Below, one piece after another: positions 44,528-54,668 of a stretch of DNA of 64,000 bases (position 1 is the first letter of the stretch; every line of letters begins with the position of its first letter). Source of the DNA: Fluctibacter halophilus (GTDB taxonomy: Bacteria; Pseudomonadota; Gammaproteobacteria; Enterobacterales; Alteromonadaceae); the NCBI RefSeq assembly GCF_020687825.1, contig NZ_JAJEWP010000007.1, positions 124,001-188,000 of the forward strand, written 5' to 3'. A model generated the notes under the pieces. It had not been told where the DNA came from. It saw only the letters and a list, made by a program, of their open reading frames with translations, and did not search any database. Made by a program: the position numbers and the translations under genes.

Positions 44528-45268
44528 ATGAGTATCACACCGAAATCCGCTTACCGTCGAATTCTGTTAAAACTGAGTGGCGAAGCCCTGATGGGAGAGG
44601 AAGGCTTTGGCATAGACCCCAAAGTGTTGGATCGCATGGCAACCGAAATCAAAGAATTGGTTGAGCTGGGCATTCAGGTCGGTTTGGTGATTGGTGGTGG
44701 TAACCTGTTTCGCGGCGAAGGCCTGGCCAAAGCCGGGATGAATCGTGTCGTCGGCGACCATATGGGGATGCTGGCCACGGTCATGAACGGACTGGCGATG
44801 CGTGATGCACTGCACCGTGCGTTTGTGAATGCCCGACTGATGTCTGCCATTCCGCTCAACGGTGTGTGTGATGCCTACAACTGGGCTGAGGCCATCAGCT
44901 TACTGAAGTCTGGCCGCGTCGTGATTTTCGCAGCCGGTACCGGTAACCCGTTCTTCACCACTGATTCTGCCGCGTGTTTGCGTGGCATTGAAATCGAAGC
45001 CGACGCGGTGCTCAAAGGCACCAAAGTCGATGGCGTGTTCAGTGATGATCCGGTTAAAAACCCTGATGCAGTGCTGCACAGTGCACTGAGCTACCAGGAA
45101 GTGCTGGAAAAAGAACTGAAAGTGATGGACCTGGCGGCGTTTACGCTGGCCCGGGATCACAGCTTGCCCATTCGTGTGTTTAACATGAACAAGCCTGGCA
45201 GTTTGCGCCGGGTTGTAATGGGTGAACAGGAAGGTACCCTGATTGACCATTCGGAAAAACTTGGTTAA
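44528..45268 (+). CDS. pyrH: UMP kinase
   Basis: This 246-residue amino-acid-kinase-fold UMP kinase has [39 protein letters not shown] and the ATP-site [11 protein letters not shown]. It makes UDP from UMP and is feedback-controlled by UTP in the family. ATG 44528 is chosen over 44474 because the protein then starts in the usual way ([16 protein letters not shown]); AGAGGA lies about 12 bases upstream. Confidence 0.96.
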   Translation: MSITPKSAYRRILLKLSGEALMGEEGFGIDPKVLDRMATEIKELVELGIQVGLVIGGGNLFRGEGLAKAGMNRVVGDHMGMLATVMNGLAMRDALHRAFVNARLMSAIPLNGVCDAYNWAEAISLLKSGRVVIFAAGTGNPFFTTDSAACLRGIEIEADAVLKGTKVDGVFSDDPVKNPDAVLHSALSYQEVLEKELKVMDLAAFTLARDHSLPIRVFNMNKPGSLRRVVMGEQEGTLIDHSEKLG

Positions 45269-45307
45269 AACCAACCAATCAACCGACCACGTAATAGGAA
45301 CGACATT

Positions 45308-45865
45308 GTGATCAATGACATTCAATCCGATGCCAAGCAGCGCATGGAAAAGAGCATCAGCGCTCTGAAAAGCCAATTAAGCAAGATCCGCACAGGCCGT
45401 GCCCACCCCAGTCTTCTGGACGGCATTATGGTGCCTTACTATGGCACTGATACGCCTCTGCGTCAGGTCGCTAACGTGGTGGCGGAAGATGCCCGTACTC
45501 TGGCCGTATCCGTGTTCGATAAAAGTGTTGCTGCGGCGGTCGAAAAAGCGATCATGCAATCTGACCTTGGGCTTAACCCCATGAGTGCCGGAACCGCGAT
45601 CCGTATTCCCATGCCACCGCTGACCGAAGAGCGTCGTAAAGACTTCATCAAGCTGGTACGTGCCGAAGCGGAGCAGGGGCGTGTAGCCGTGCGCAATATC
45701 CGCCGTGATGCCAACAGTGACATCAAAGATCTGCTGAAAGAAAAAGAAATCAGTGAAGATGAGGCCCGTCGTGCTGAAGACATCATTCAGAAGCTGACCG
45801 ATGATTTCGTTAAGCAAATTGACGGCATCCTGCAAGACAAAGAAACCGAGTTGATGGAATTCTAA
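45308..45865 (+). CDS. frr: Ribosome recycling factor
   Basis: This 185-residue RRF has a GTG start with AGGAA 7 bases upstream. Diagnostic segments are [41 protein letters not shown] and [11 protein letters not shown]. It splits post-termination ribosomes with EF-G. The length is exactly that of E. coli RRF. Confidence 0.96.
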   Translation: MINDIQSDAKQRMEKSISALKSQLSKIRTGRAHPSLLDGIMVPYYGTDTPLRQVANVVAEDARTLAVSVFDKSVAAAVEKAIMQSDLGLNPMSAGTAIRIPMPPLTEERRKDFIKLVRAEAEQGRVAVRNIRRDANSDIKDLLKEKEISEDEARRAEDIIQKLTDDFVKQIDGILQDKETELMEF

Positions 45866-45901
45866 GATCGCCGTGCGATCGATGAACCCGTCATAATACG
45901 C

Positions 45902-46624
45902 ATGTCTGACACTCTACCAAAACACGTTGCCATCATCATGGATGGCAACGGTCGCTGGGCGAAACGCAAAGGCAAGATCCGCACATTCGGGCACAAAGCC
46001 GGTGTTGAATCGGTACGCGCCTCGGTGCGCTATGCCCGACAGAAAGGGATAGGGGTGTTAACCCTGTTTGCCTTCAGCAGTGAAAACTGGAATCGTCCCG
46101 CCGAAGAAGTCGGTGTTTTAATGGATTTGTTCAAGCTGGTGCTGGGCAATGAAGTGAAGCGACTGCACAAAAACAATGTGCGCCTCAAAGTGATCGGTGA
46201 TACATCACGGTTTGACGCCAAACTGGTGGAAAAAATCCGTGCTGCCGAAGCGCTGACGGCACAAAACGATGCCCTGACGTTGAACATTGCCGCCAATTAC
46301 GGTGGTCGTTGGGACATTGTGAATGCGGCGCAAACCCTTGCCAATGAAGTCGCCGAAGGGCGATTGAAGGCACAAGACATCGACGAACAGTGTTTTGGTC
46401 AACACACCAGTCTGGCGTCACTGCCGGAGCTGGACCTGCTTATCCGCACCGGCGGCGAGCAACGCATCAGCAACTTTTTGCTGTGGCAGTGTGCTTACGC
46501 CGAGCTGTATTTTACTGACACCCTGTGGCCCGACTTTGATGAAGAGGCGTTTGCCCGTGCGGTGGAAAATTTCTCCGAGCGTCAACGGCGTTTTGGCATG
46601 ACCGGCGAACAGGTCGCGTCATGA
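45902..46624 (+). CDS. uppS: (2E,6E)-farnesyl-diphosphate-specific ditrans,polycis-undecaprenyl-diphosphate synthase
   Basis: This 240-residue cis-prenyltransferase has [14 protein letters not shown] (catalytic Asp), [11 protein letters not shown], and [22 protein letters not shown]-type text. It makes the C55 carrier for peptidoglycan and O-antigen. It lies 36 bases after frr and 28 bases before cdsA. It is slightly shorter than E. coli UppS (253), with no missing motif. Confidence 0.95.
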   Translation: MSDTLPKHVAIIMDGNGRWAKRKGKIRTFGHKAGVESVRASVRYARQKGIGVLTLFAFSSENWNRPAEEVGVLMDLFKLVLGNEVKRLHKNNVRLKVIGDTSRFDAKLVEKIRAAEALTAQNDALTLNIAANYGGRWDIVNAAQTLANEVAEGRLKAQDIDEQCFGQHTSLASLPELDLLIRTGGEQRISNFLLWQCAYAELYFTDTLWPDFDEEAFARAVENFSERQRRFGMTGEQVAS

Positions 46625-46652
46625 CCCGCCTGACCCGACGGATGGACACTGT

Positions 46653-47516
46653 ATGTTAAAGCAACGCATCATTACCGCGCTGATCCTGGCGCCGTTGGCC
46701 ATTCTGGCCATCTTGTTTTTGCCGCTGGCCGGATTTGAAATAGCCATCGCACTGGTCATGGGCCTGGGAGCCTGGGAATGGGCCAATATGTCCGGCATCA
46801 CCGGGCGCGTCAGCAAAGGCGTTTATGCGGCCTTGATTACCGCTGCCTGCCTGCTCCTCAGTTACATTGTGCCGGTGGAGAAAATCTGGTTTCAGGGCAC
46901 CCTGAACGCAACCTACCAGTTTATCCTTGGGGTTGCCGCTGTGTGGTGGCTGGTGTCCCTGTTTATGATCATCGCTTACCCGCGCTATTCTGCCTGGTGG
47001 CGAACCAACCGCCTGATCCGCAGTATCTTTGGCGTGTTAACCCTGTTGCCGACCTGGGTGGCAGTGGTGTCTTTGCGCACCAACCTGTATGACATTGACC
47101 CGTTGTACGGCGCGTCGCTGATTTTTTACGTGCTGGGTATCGTGTGGGCAGCCGACATCGGCGCGTTTTTCGTTGGCGTCAAATTTGGCCGTCATAAACT
47201 GCGTCCGAATGTGTCGCCGGGCAAAACCTATGAAGGATTGATTGGCGGTATCGGCGCGTCCTCCGCCATCATCGCCTTCGCCGCGCTGCACTACCATGTG
47301 GATCCAACCCGCATCTGGTTGCATCTGGTGATCGGTGGCCTGACGGTGGGTGTATCGGCTTTGGGTGATTTGAATGAAAGCATGTTCAAACGTTGTGCCG
47401 GCATTAAGGACAGCGGTAATCTGCTGCCCGGTCACGGTGGTATCCTCGACCGTATCGACAGCTTAACTGCCGCGTTTCCGGTTTTTGCGTTCTGCTATGT
47501 CACGTGGATGGCCTGA
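46653..47516 (+). CDS. cdsA: Phosphatidate cytidylyltransferase
   Basis: This 287-residue polytopic membrane enzyme (about 8 helices) has the CDP-diglyceride synthase signature in the last third: SALGDLNESMFKRCAGIKD followed by PGHGGILDRIDSL. It makes CDP-diacylglycerol for all phospholipids. The stop shares one base with the dxr start (TGATG). Confidence 0.95.
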   Translation: MLKQRIITALILAPLAILAILFLPLAGFEIAIALVMGLGAWEWANMSGITGRVSKGVYAALITAACLLLSYIVPVEKIWFQGTLNATYQFILGVAAVWWLVSLFMIIAYPRYSAWWRTNRLIRSIFGVLTLLPTWVAVVSLRTNLYDIDPLYGASLIFYVLGIVWAADIGAFFVGVKFGRHKLRPNVSPGKTYEGLIGGIGASSAIIAFAALHYHVDPTRIWLHLVIGGLTVGVSALGDLNESMFKRCAGIKDSGNLLPGHGGILDRIDSLTAAFPVFAFCYVTWMA

Positions 47517-48700
47517 TGCAGCGTCTTTGTATTCTCGGTGCCACGGGCTCAATCGGACAAAGCACCCTGGATGTGGTGGCACGCCACCCTGATCAATTTG
47601 AGGTGGTGGCCCTTACGGCTAACAGTCACATTGAGGGACTGATCAGTGCCGCTCAGGGTTGCCAGCCACGCTTTCTGGTGGTTGCCGATCCGGACTGTGA
47701 AGCGGCGTTGCGGGCAGGCGTCAAAGCTGCGGGCCTTCAGTGCGAAGTGCTGAGTGGTCAGCAAGCGCTGTGTGAAGTGGCTGGGCATGACGATGTCGAT
47801 ACGGTGATGGCTGCTATTGTGGGCGCAGCGGGCCTGATGCCCACGCTGGCGGCGGTCGAAAGCGGTAAAAAGGTGTGTCTGGCGAACAAAGAAGCGCTGG
47901 TGATGTCCGGTCAACTGTTCATGGACGCGGTACAACGTCACGGTGCCACCTTGTTGCCGGTAGACAGCGAACACAATGCCATTTTTCAGTCGTTACCGGC
48001 GGATTTCCAGTACGGACAGTTGCACAGCAGCGGGATCAAACATTTACTGTTGACCGGCTCCGGCGGACCGTTTCGCGAAACCCCGTTATCGTCGTTTGAA
48101 CAGCTAACGCCCCAACAGGCTTGTGCTCATCCCAACTGGGAAATGGGGCAAAAAATCTCGGTCGATTCTGCCACCATGATGAACAAAGGGCTCGAATTTA
48201 TCGAAGCCTGCTGGTTGTTTGGTGCATCGCCACAAGACATCCACGTGGTATTGCATCCCCAAAGTGTGATCCATTCCATGGTGCAGTATGTTGATGGTTC
48301 CGTGATTGCCCAACTGGGTCAGCCGGATATGCGCACACCGATCGCCCATTGTCTGGCCTATCCTCAACGTGTGGCAGCAGGGGTAGAACCCCTGGATTTC
48401 ACGCAACTGAGTGATTTTACCTTCGCATCCCCTGAGCCGGCCCGGTATCCCAATCTGTTTCTCGCCATCGAAGCGTGTAAACAGGGGCAGTGGGCGACAA
48501 CCGCATTGAATGCAGCCAACGAAGTGGCCGTCGCGGCATTCCTGGCTGGGCGCATATCCTTCCCGGCAATCCACCGTATCAATGCCAACACACTGGAACA
48601 CATGATACCCTGTGTGTTGGACAGCCTGCCTGCCGTGGTTGATTGGGACCAGCAGGCCCGGCGTGTGGCCTCTGACGTTTTAAATGGGATAAGTGCATGA
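47516..48700 (+). CDS. dxr: 1-deoxy-D-xylulose 5-phosphate reductoisomerase
   Basis: This 394-residue enzyme starts MQRLCILGATGSIGQSTLDV, with the NADPH-binding GATGSIG. ANKEALVMSG, PVDSEHNAIFQ, LTGSGGPFRE and NWEMGQKISVDSATMMNKGLE complete the metal and substrate sites. It makes MEP, the committed step to isoprenoids used by the adjacent uppS. It overlaps cdsA by one base and rseP by four (ATGA). An in-frame ATG at 47504 would extend into cdsA. Confidence 0.96.
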   Translation: MQRLCILGATGSIGQSTLDVVARHPDQFEVVALTANSHIEGLISAAQGCQPRFLVVADPDCEAALRAGVKAAGLQCEVLSGQQALCEVAGHDDVDTVMAAIVGAAGLMPTLAAVESGKKVCLANKEALVMSGQLFMDAVQRHGATLLPVDSEHNAIFQSLPADFQYGQLHSSGIKHLLLTGSGGPFRETPLSSFEQLTPQQACAHPNWEMGQKISVDSATMMNKGLEFIEACWLFGASPQDIHVVLHPQSVIHSMVQYVDGSVIAQLGQPDMRTPIAHCLAYPQRVAAGVEPLDFTQLSDFTFASPEPARYPNLFLAIEACKQGQWATTALNAANEVAVAAFLAGRISFPAIHRINANTLEHMIPCVLDSLPAVVDWDQQARRVASDVLNGISA

Positions 48701-50046
48701 TCGCTTTCGTGTGGAATTTGGTGTCGTTTATTCTCGCCCTGGGTATCCTGGTGGCGGTGCATGAGTGGGGGCACTTCTGGGTAGCCCGCCGCTGCGGCGT
48801 CAAAGTAGAGCGCTTTTCCATTGGTTTCGGTAAGCCGTTGTGGCGTCGCAAGGATGCCCTGGGTACGGAGTACGTGATCGCCGCTATCCCCTTGGGGGGC
48901 TACGTGCGGATGCTCGACGAACGGGTGGATCAGGTGCGTGAGGAAGACCTGAATCAGGCGTTCAATCGCCAGCCGGTGCTGAAACGCATCGCCATTATTG
49001 CCGCCGGTCCGATTACCAACTTCTTGTTTGCCATTGTCGCCCTGTGGCTGATGTACATGATTGGCCTTGATACGGTCAAGCCGGTGGTCGGTGACGTTAC
49101 CCCCCGTTCTATCGCTGCACAAAGTGCATTGCCGGTTAACAGCGAAATCATTGCTGTTGGCGATGAGCTCACCGCCGATTGGGAAGCGGTCAATCTGGAA
49201 CTGGTTTCTCATATTGGTCAGGCAAGTTTGCCGGTTACCGTCAAGACGCCAGCAGGCTATGAAGATACCCTGACACTGGATATCAGCCAGTGGCAGTTCG
49301 ATCCGGATCAGCAATCGGCGCTAGCCAGCCTGGGTATTGTTCCGTTCCGTCCCCAGGCCACCACAACACTAGCCTATATCGCTGAGGATTCAGCGGCATC
49401 GCAGGCGGATTTGCGGATTGGCGATAAAATTATCGCGGTTGATGGAACTCCATTGGCCAAATGGGAACAAATAGTGGAGTATGTGTCGTCCCGCGCTGGC
49501 CAGACGGTAGTGTTTACCCTGACGCGAGATGGACAAACCCTTGAACGTATTGCCACCATCGGTGAGCGAGAGGTCGAGGGTGAGCAGCAAGGATATCTGG
49601 GCGTTGTGTCACAAGCTGAACCCTGGCCGGAATCTTACCTGTTTACCCATCAATACGGGCCCTTTGAGGCAATGGCCAAAGGGGCACAAAAAACCTGGCG
49701 GTTAATGACCTTGAGTGTCGAAATGATCGGCAAGCTGCTCACAGGTGATGTATCCGTGAAAAATCTGAGTGGGCCCATTTCGATTGCCCAAGGGGCTGGG
49801 ATCAGCGCAGGCTACGGATTGGTGTATTTTCTGAGTTTTCTGGCGCTGATCAGCGTGAATCTTGGAATAATCAACCTTTTACCCTTGCCAGTGCTTGATG
49901 GTGGACACCTACTCTATTATTTTATAGAGCTTTTGACGGGCAAACCGGTGCCTGAACATGTTCAGGACGTCGGGTTTCGTATTGGCGGAGCCCTATTGCT
50001 GGTCCTGATGACAGTGGCCATCTTTAATGACATTGCCCGCTTGTGA
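48697..50046 (+). CDS. rseP: Site-2 intramembrane zinc protease RseP
   Basis: This 449-residue membrane protease has HEWGHFWVAR near residues 22-31 (HExxH), tandem PDZ domains in the centre, and the second metal site LPLPVLDGGHLLYY near 397-410. RseP cleaves the anti-sigma factor RseA and signal-peptide remnants, controlling sigma-E. The position before bamA is standard. Length matches E. coli (450). Confidence 0.95.
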   Translation: MIAFVWNLVSFILALGILVAVHEWGHFWVARRCGVKVERFSIGFGKPLWRRKDALGTEYVIAAIPLGGYVRMLDERVDQVREEDLNQAFNRQPVLKRIAIIAAGPITNFLFAIVALWLMYMIGLDTVKPVVGDVTPRSIAAQSALPVNSEIIAVGDELTADWEAVNLELVSHIGQASLPVTVKTPAGYEDTLTLDISQWQFDPDQQSALASLGIVPFRPQATTTLAYIAEDSAASQADLRIGDKIIAVDGTPLAKWEQIVEYVSSRAGQTVVFTLTRDGQTLERIATIGEREVEGEQQGYLGVVSQAEPWPESYLFTHQYGPFEAMAKGAQKTWRLMTLSVEMIGKLLTGDVSVKNLSGPISIAQGAGISAGYGLVYFLSFLALISVNLGIINLLPLPVLDGGHLLYYFIELLTGKPVPEHVQDVGFRIGGALLLVLMTVAIFNDIARL

Positions 50047-50098
50047 GCATCGAAGACAACAAGCACCCACTAACAGTGCGTAGGAAGAATAGTAATAA

Positions 50099-52567
50099 AT
50101 GAAGTTGAAACAGTTAGTTGTAGCCGGATTATTGTTGTCCAGTGCTAGCTTGGCTCACGCCGATACGCAAAGTGATTTCGTGGTCGAGGACATTAAGATC
50201 GAAGGTTTGCAGCGGGTAGCCCTGGGGGCAGCGCTGACCTATCTGCCGGTCCAGGTCGGTGACCAGATGAACAGCTTCCGCATTGCCCAGCTGATCCGCT
50301 CGCTGTATGGCTCCACACACTTTGAAAGCATCGAGATCCTGCGTGATGGCAATGTATTGGTGGTCAAGGTCAAAGAGCGCCCCACCATCAGCAACATCAT
50401 CTTTGAAGGCAATGACGACATCAAAGATGAGCAATTGCAGGAAAGCCTGGAAGGTAGCAACATCCGTGTTGGTGAGCCGCTGGATAAAACCGTACTGACC
50501 TCGATTGAGAACGGCCTGAAAGATTTCTTTTACAGCATTGGTAAATACAACGCCGATGTCAGCGCCATTATTACCCCTTTGCCCCGCAACCGTGTCGAAC
50601 TGAAACTGTTGTTCGAAGAAGGGGAGTCGGCGGAAATCCGTCAAATCAATATCGTCGGCAACGAAGTCTTCTCTGACGCTGAGTTATTGCAGTTGATGGA
50701 GTTGCAGTTTGATACACCGTGGTGGGATTTCCTGTCTGAAACCCGCTATCAGAAACAAACCCTGACCGGTGATATGGAAACGTTGCGCAGTCACTACATG
50801 GACCGCGGTTACCTGCGTTACGATGTTGAATCAACCCAGGTATCGATGACACCGGAAAAAGACGGTATTTACGTCACCCTGAATGTCAACGAAGGAGAGC
50901 AGTACACCATCTCAGGTGTTGAAGTCATTGGTGATCTGCTCGGCTTTGAGGAATACATCAACAGCGTAATGCCATTGCGCGAAGGCGAGTTGTACAATCA
51001 GGCTGAAGTGACCTACACCGAAGAGTTTATTGCCAAGTATTTTGGCCGTTTCGGTTACGCCTACCCGACGGTGACGACCATCCCGGAAATCAATGACGAG
51101 GATAAAACTGTCAAACTGACCCTGTCGGTTGACCCCGGAAAACGCATTTATGTGCGTCGGATCAATTTCGAAGGCAACTCGGTCACGGCGGATGAGGTAT
51201 TACGTCAAAACGTGTCACAGATGGAAGGTGCCTGGTTATCTGAAGGGTTGCTGGAATCGTCCAAAAACAGCTTGTCTCGTCTGACCTACATGGAAGAAGT
51301 GGACTTCGAAACCGTCCGTTTACCCGGTGAAGAAGACAAAGTTGACGTTAATTTCTCGGTCAAGGAGCAACCTTCCGGCTCATTCAACGCCGGTATTGGT
51401 TACGGTGACCGTACCAAGCTGAGTCTGCAGGCGGGTATTCAGCAGGATAACTTCCTGGGTACCGGTAAACGCCTGGCGTTCAATGTCAGTACCGTGTCTT
51501 ACCAGCGCAGTGTCCGTCTTTCCTATACCGATCCTTTCTTTACCATTGACGGTATCAGCTTGGGTGGGTCGCTGTCTTACAGTGAGTTTGACGCCGGCAG
51601 CGCCAACCTGATCCGGTATAACAGTAAGAGTTATACCGTCGGTGTGAATGCAGGCTACCCCATCAATGAGTTTAATCGCATCAACTTCGGACTGAGCTTC
51701 TCCGACGTTGAGCTGTCACGGCAAAATTCCTACGAGCAGACGGACCGTTTCTACAATCAGTTTATCGACGAGGATAACCCTGACGCGCCGATTGATTACC
51801 AGACCTGGCTGGCGTCCGTGACCTGGAGCCGTAGTACGCTGAACCGGGGTATCTTCCCCACCGCCGGTTCGTCTCAGAGCGCGTCCTTCAGCGTGACAAC
51901 GCCGAATTCCGACGTGAACTATTTCAAAATGATCTGGGACAGCAAGTTCTACTTCCCGCTGACCCGTGATCAGCGCTGGTCTGTGCTGGCGCGTTTCCGT
52001 GCCGGTTATGGTAACGGTTACGGTGACATCAATGGCAATGAACAGATCCTGCCGTTCACCCAGAACTTCACCGCGGGTGGTAGTGATACCTTACGTGGTT
52101 TCGAGAACAACACCGTTGGTCCTCGGGGCATCCAGCGTATTCCACAGTCCATTACCGGGCCGGACGGTGACCGTATTTTCCTCGGTCCGGAGTCTGATCA
52201 ACTGCGTATTTCGCGCCAGTCGCTGGGTGGCAACGCCATGGCACTTGGCGGTGTCGAGCTGATTGTACCGACCCCGTTTGTGGAAGAAGAGATGGACAAT
52301 TCCGTGCGTACCAGTCTGTTCCTTGACGTGGGTAACGTGTGGGATACTGAATTCGAATACAGTGACTTCCGTGATTTGGAAGTGATCAGTACCGAAAACG
52401 CGCTGGCCGATTACAGCGATTATTCTCGCTATAGAGCCTCGGCAGGTCTTTCGGTACAATGGCTGTCACCTATGGGACCAATGGTGTTTAGTTTTTCCCG
52501 CGCCATTCAGGACCGTGTTGGTGATGACGTGAAATTTTTCTCGTTCAACATCGGCCAGACATTTTAA
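50099..52567 (+). CDS. bamA: Outer-membrane protein assembly factor BamA
   Basis: This 822-residue Omp85 protein has a signal peptide (residues 1-22, AHA-DT), five POTRA domains (about 25-425) and a C-terminal 16-strand barrel. The L6 loop motif appears as LRGFENNTVGPRG, and the final residue is Phe after FSFNIGQT, the beta-signal. It folds and inserts outer-membrane proteins. A hairpin (CACCGG 52573-52578 / CCGGTG 52585-52590) without a U-run follows. Confidence 0.96.
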   Translation: MKLKQLVVAGLLLSSASLAHADTQSDFVVEDIKIEGLQRVALGAALTYLPVQVGDQMNSFRIAQLIRSLYGSTHFESIEILRDGNVLVVKVKERPTISNIIFEGNDDIKDEQLQESLEGSNIRVGEPLDKTVLTSIENGLKDFFYSIGKYNADVSAIITPLPRNRVELKLLFEEGESAEIRQINIVGNEVFSDAELLQLMELQFDTPWWDFLSETRYQKQTLTGDMETLRSHYMDRGYLRYDVESTQVSMTPEKDGIYVTLNVNEGEQYTISGVEVIGDLLGFEEYINSVMPLREGELYNQAEVTYTEEFIAKYFGRFGYAYPTVTTIPEINDEDKTVKLTLSVDPGKRIYVRRINFEGNSVTADEVLRQNVSQMEGAWLSEGLLESSKNSLSRLTYMEEVDFETVRLPGEEDKVDVNFSVKEQPSGSFNAGIGYGDRTKLSLQAGIQQDNFLGTGKRLAFNVSTVSYQRSVRLSYTDPFFTIDGISLGGSLSYSEFDAGSANLIRYNSKSYTVGVNAGYPINEFNRINFGLSFSDVELSRQNSYEQTDRFYNQFIDEDNPDAPIDYQTWLASVTWSRSTLNRGIFPTAGSSQSASFSVTTPNSDVNYFKMIWDSKFYFPLTRDQRWSVLARFRAGYGNGYGDINGNEQILPFTQNFTAGGSDTLRGFENNTVGPRGIQRIPQSITGPDGDRIFLGPESDQLRISRQSLGGNAMALGGVELIVPTPFVEEEMDNSVRTSLFLDVGNVWDTEFEYSDFRDLEVISTENALADYSDYSRYRASAGLSVQWLSPMGPMVFSFSRAIQDRVGDDVKFFSFNIGQTF

Positions 52568-52619
52568 CAAGACACCGGATATGACCGGTGCAACAACGCT
52601 TACTTAGAAGGAGTTTCTC

Positions 52620-53135
52620 TTGAAAAAATTCGCTAAAACCCTGATCGCAGGCGCCTTGCTATCCACTGCCGCTATCAGTCAGTCTGCTATGGCAGAACAG
52701 AAAATTGGTGTGGTCGACGTAGAGGGCGTATTCGCTCAGCTGCCGCAGGCAGCGACTGTGCAACAAACCATTGCCGCTGAGTTCAAAGATCGTCAGGACG
52801 AACTCAAAGCGCTGCAGGGCGACATTGAATATGAAATGAACAAACGTCAGCGTGAGTCTGCTACTATGAGCGAAGCCCAGCTTCAGGCGCTGGATGCCAA
52901 GATCATGGAAATGCGTCAGAATTTCGCCGCCAAAGCTCAGCCGCTGCAGCAGGAAGTTCAGGCTCGATTGAACCAGGAACGTAATAAACTGACCGGTTAC
53001 ATCCAGCAGGCGATTCAGGTGGTTGCGTCTGAAGGTGATTACGATGTGATCCTCAAAGGCAGCTCTATCGCATTCTCCAAGCCAGAATATGACCTGTCCG
53101 AGAAAGTCCTCGAAAAGGCCAGCAAGATTAAATAA
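52620..53135 (+). CDS. skp: Periplasmic OmpH/Skp-family chaperone
   Basis: This 171-residue protein starts with TTG, AAGGAG (52608-52613) 6 bases upstream. The signal peptide covers residues 1-25 (SAMA-EQ). The mature chain has the Skp layout: IGVVDVEGVFAQ at the trimerisation strand, long Gln/Glu/Arg-rich helices forming the tentacles, and a return strand (VILKGSSIAF). It holds unfolded outer-membrane proteins for BamA, encoded just upstream. Confidence 0.93.
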   Translation: MKKFAKTLIAGALLSTAAISQSAMAEQKIGVVDVEGVFAQLPQAATVQQTIAAEFKDRQDELKALQGDIEYEMNKRQRESATMSEAQLQALDAKIMEMRQNFAAKAQPLQQEVQARLNQERNKLTGYIQQAIQVVASEGDYDVILKGSSIAFSKPEYDLSEKVLEKASKIK

Positions 53136-53152
53136 CCAACATAGGTCACGCG

Positions 53153-54181
53153 ATGCAGGCAATGTCCCTTGCAGAGCTGGCGCGTCAGATAGGTGCGACC
53201 CTGCACCTTTCTGACGGCGATTCGCCAGAAACGCCTGTCCACGGACTGGCAACCCTCAGTGGTGCCGGCAATGGTCAGATTTCCTTTTTGTCCAATAGTA
53301 AGTATCGTAGCCAGCTTCAAGACACGTCTGCACAAGCGGTCATCTTGCACCCTGACGACCTGCCACATTGTCCGTGTTCTGCGTTGGTCACCGAAAACCC
53401 GTATGTCGGGTTTGCCAAAGCGGCGCAATGTTTGGACAACACTCCTGATGCAGCATACGGAATCGCTCCCACGGCGGTCATTGCCGATGATGTGACACTG
53501 GGCAGCAATGTTGCCATTGGTGACAATGCTGTTATCGCCAGCGGCGTTGTATTGGGCGATAACGTCCAGGTGGGCGCGGGTTGTGTGATTGGCCAGGGAA
53601 GCCATATTGGTGCGCGCACCAAACTGTGGGCCAATGTCACGGTTTATCACCGGGTTCGTATCGGTGACGATTGTCTGGTGCAGTCAGGTACCGTGATAGG
53701 TGCAGATGGCTTTGGTTATGCCAATGACAACGGCCAGTGGCTGAAAATTCCGCAACTGGGTACGGTCATCATCGGCAACCGGGTTGAAATCGGCGCCAGC
53801 ACCACCATTGATCGTGGCGCGCTGGATGACACCGTCATTCACGATGGTGTGATCATCGACAATCAGGTGCAGATTGCCCATAACGTAGTGATCAAAGAAA
53901 ACACTGCGATGGCGGGTTGTTCTGTGATTGCTGGCAGTACTACCATCGGTCGCAATTGTACCATCGGCGGTCTGAGCGGTATCAATGGCCATATCACCAT
54001 TGGTGATAACGTCCATTTCACCGGTATGAGCATGGTCACCAAAGACATTGATCAGCCTGGTGTATACTCGTCAGGGGTGCCAGCGGAAACCAACCGTGAG
54101 TGGCGCAAGAACATGGTCGCACTGCGCCGCCTTCCGGAAACGGCCAGACGTGTCAAGGAACTTGAAAAACACGTGAAATAG
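53153..54181 (+). CDS. lpxD: UDP-3-O-(3-hydroxyacyl)glucosamine N-acyltransferase
   Basis: This 342-residue trimeric acyltransferase has an N-terminal uridine-binding domain ([27 protein letters not shown]), a left-handed beta-helix of hexapeptide repeats ([20 protein letters not shown]), the catalytic His region [18 protein letters not shown], and a C-terminal helix ([17 protein letters not shown]). It adds the second acyl chain in lipid A synthesis. It lies 17 bases after skp. Confidence 0.95.
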   Translation: MQAMSLAELARQIGATLHLSDGDSPETPVHGLATLSGAGNGQISFLSNSKYRSQLQDTSAQAVILHPDDLPHCPCSALVTENPYVGFAKAAQCLDNTPDAAYGIAPTAVIADDVTLGSNVAIGDNAVIASGVVLGDNVQVGAGCVIGQGSHIGARTKLWANVTVYHRVRIGDDCLVQSGTVIGADGFGYANDNGQWLKIPQLGTVIIGNRVEIGASTTIDRGALDDTVIHDGVIIDNQVQIAHNVVIKENTAMAGCSVIAGSTTIGRNCTIGGLSGINGHITIGDNVHFTGMSMVTKDIDQPGVYSSGVPAETNREWRKNMVALRRLPETARRVKELEKHVK

Positions 54182-54219
54182 GGTACGCCCTGATACTTGC
54201 AGGCAGAGGAGATAATGCG

Positions 54220-54666
54220 TTGGCCGAGCAAATGAATACCATTGATATTGAAGAGATATTGTCACTGTTGCCCCATCGGTACCCGTTTTTGCTATTGGAC
54301 CGGGTGACAGATTATGTACTGGGTGAGTCTATCCAGGCTTACAAAAATATCACGTTTAATGAACCGTGCTTCACCGGCCACTTTCCGGGTAAGCCGATTT
54401 TTCCCGGCGTGCTGATCCTGGAAGCACTGGCACAGGCTGCGGGTGTACTGGGGTTCAAAACCATGGGTAACACCGACGAACTGTATCTGTATGCAGGCAT
54501 CGACAATGCCCGTTTCAAACGACCGGTCGTGCCTGGTGATCGATTGGATTTTTCGGTTACACTGATTAAAGAACGTCGCGGCATCTGGAAATTTTCCGGC
54601 GTCGCCAGTGTTGATGGACAAGAGGCTTGTACAGCCGAGTTCATGTGTGCAATGAGGAAAATGTAG
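54220..54666 (+). CDS. fabZ: 3-hydroxyacyl-[acyl-carrier-protein] dehydratase FabZ
   Basis: This 148-residue hotdog-fold dehydratase has [14 protein letters not shown] (catalytic His) and [19 protein letters not shown] (catalytic Glu). The start appears to be TTG 54220 with AGAGGAGA 7 bases upstream; ATG 54232 would remove four residues and has poor spacing. It supplies unsaturated intermediates for fatty acid elongation, competing with LpxA for hydroxyacyl-ACP. The lpxA start lies two bases after its stop. Confidence 0.95.
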   Translation: MAEQMNTIDIEEILSLLPHRYPFLLLDRVTDYVLGESIQAYKNITFNEPCFTGHFPGKPIFPGVLILEALAQAAGVLGFKTMGNTDELYLYAGIDNARFKRPVVPGDRLDFSVTLIKERRGIWKFSGVASVDGQEACTAEFMCAMRKM

Positions 54667-54668
54667 TC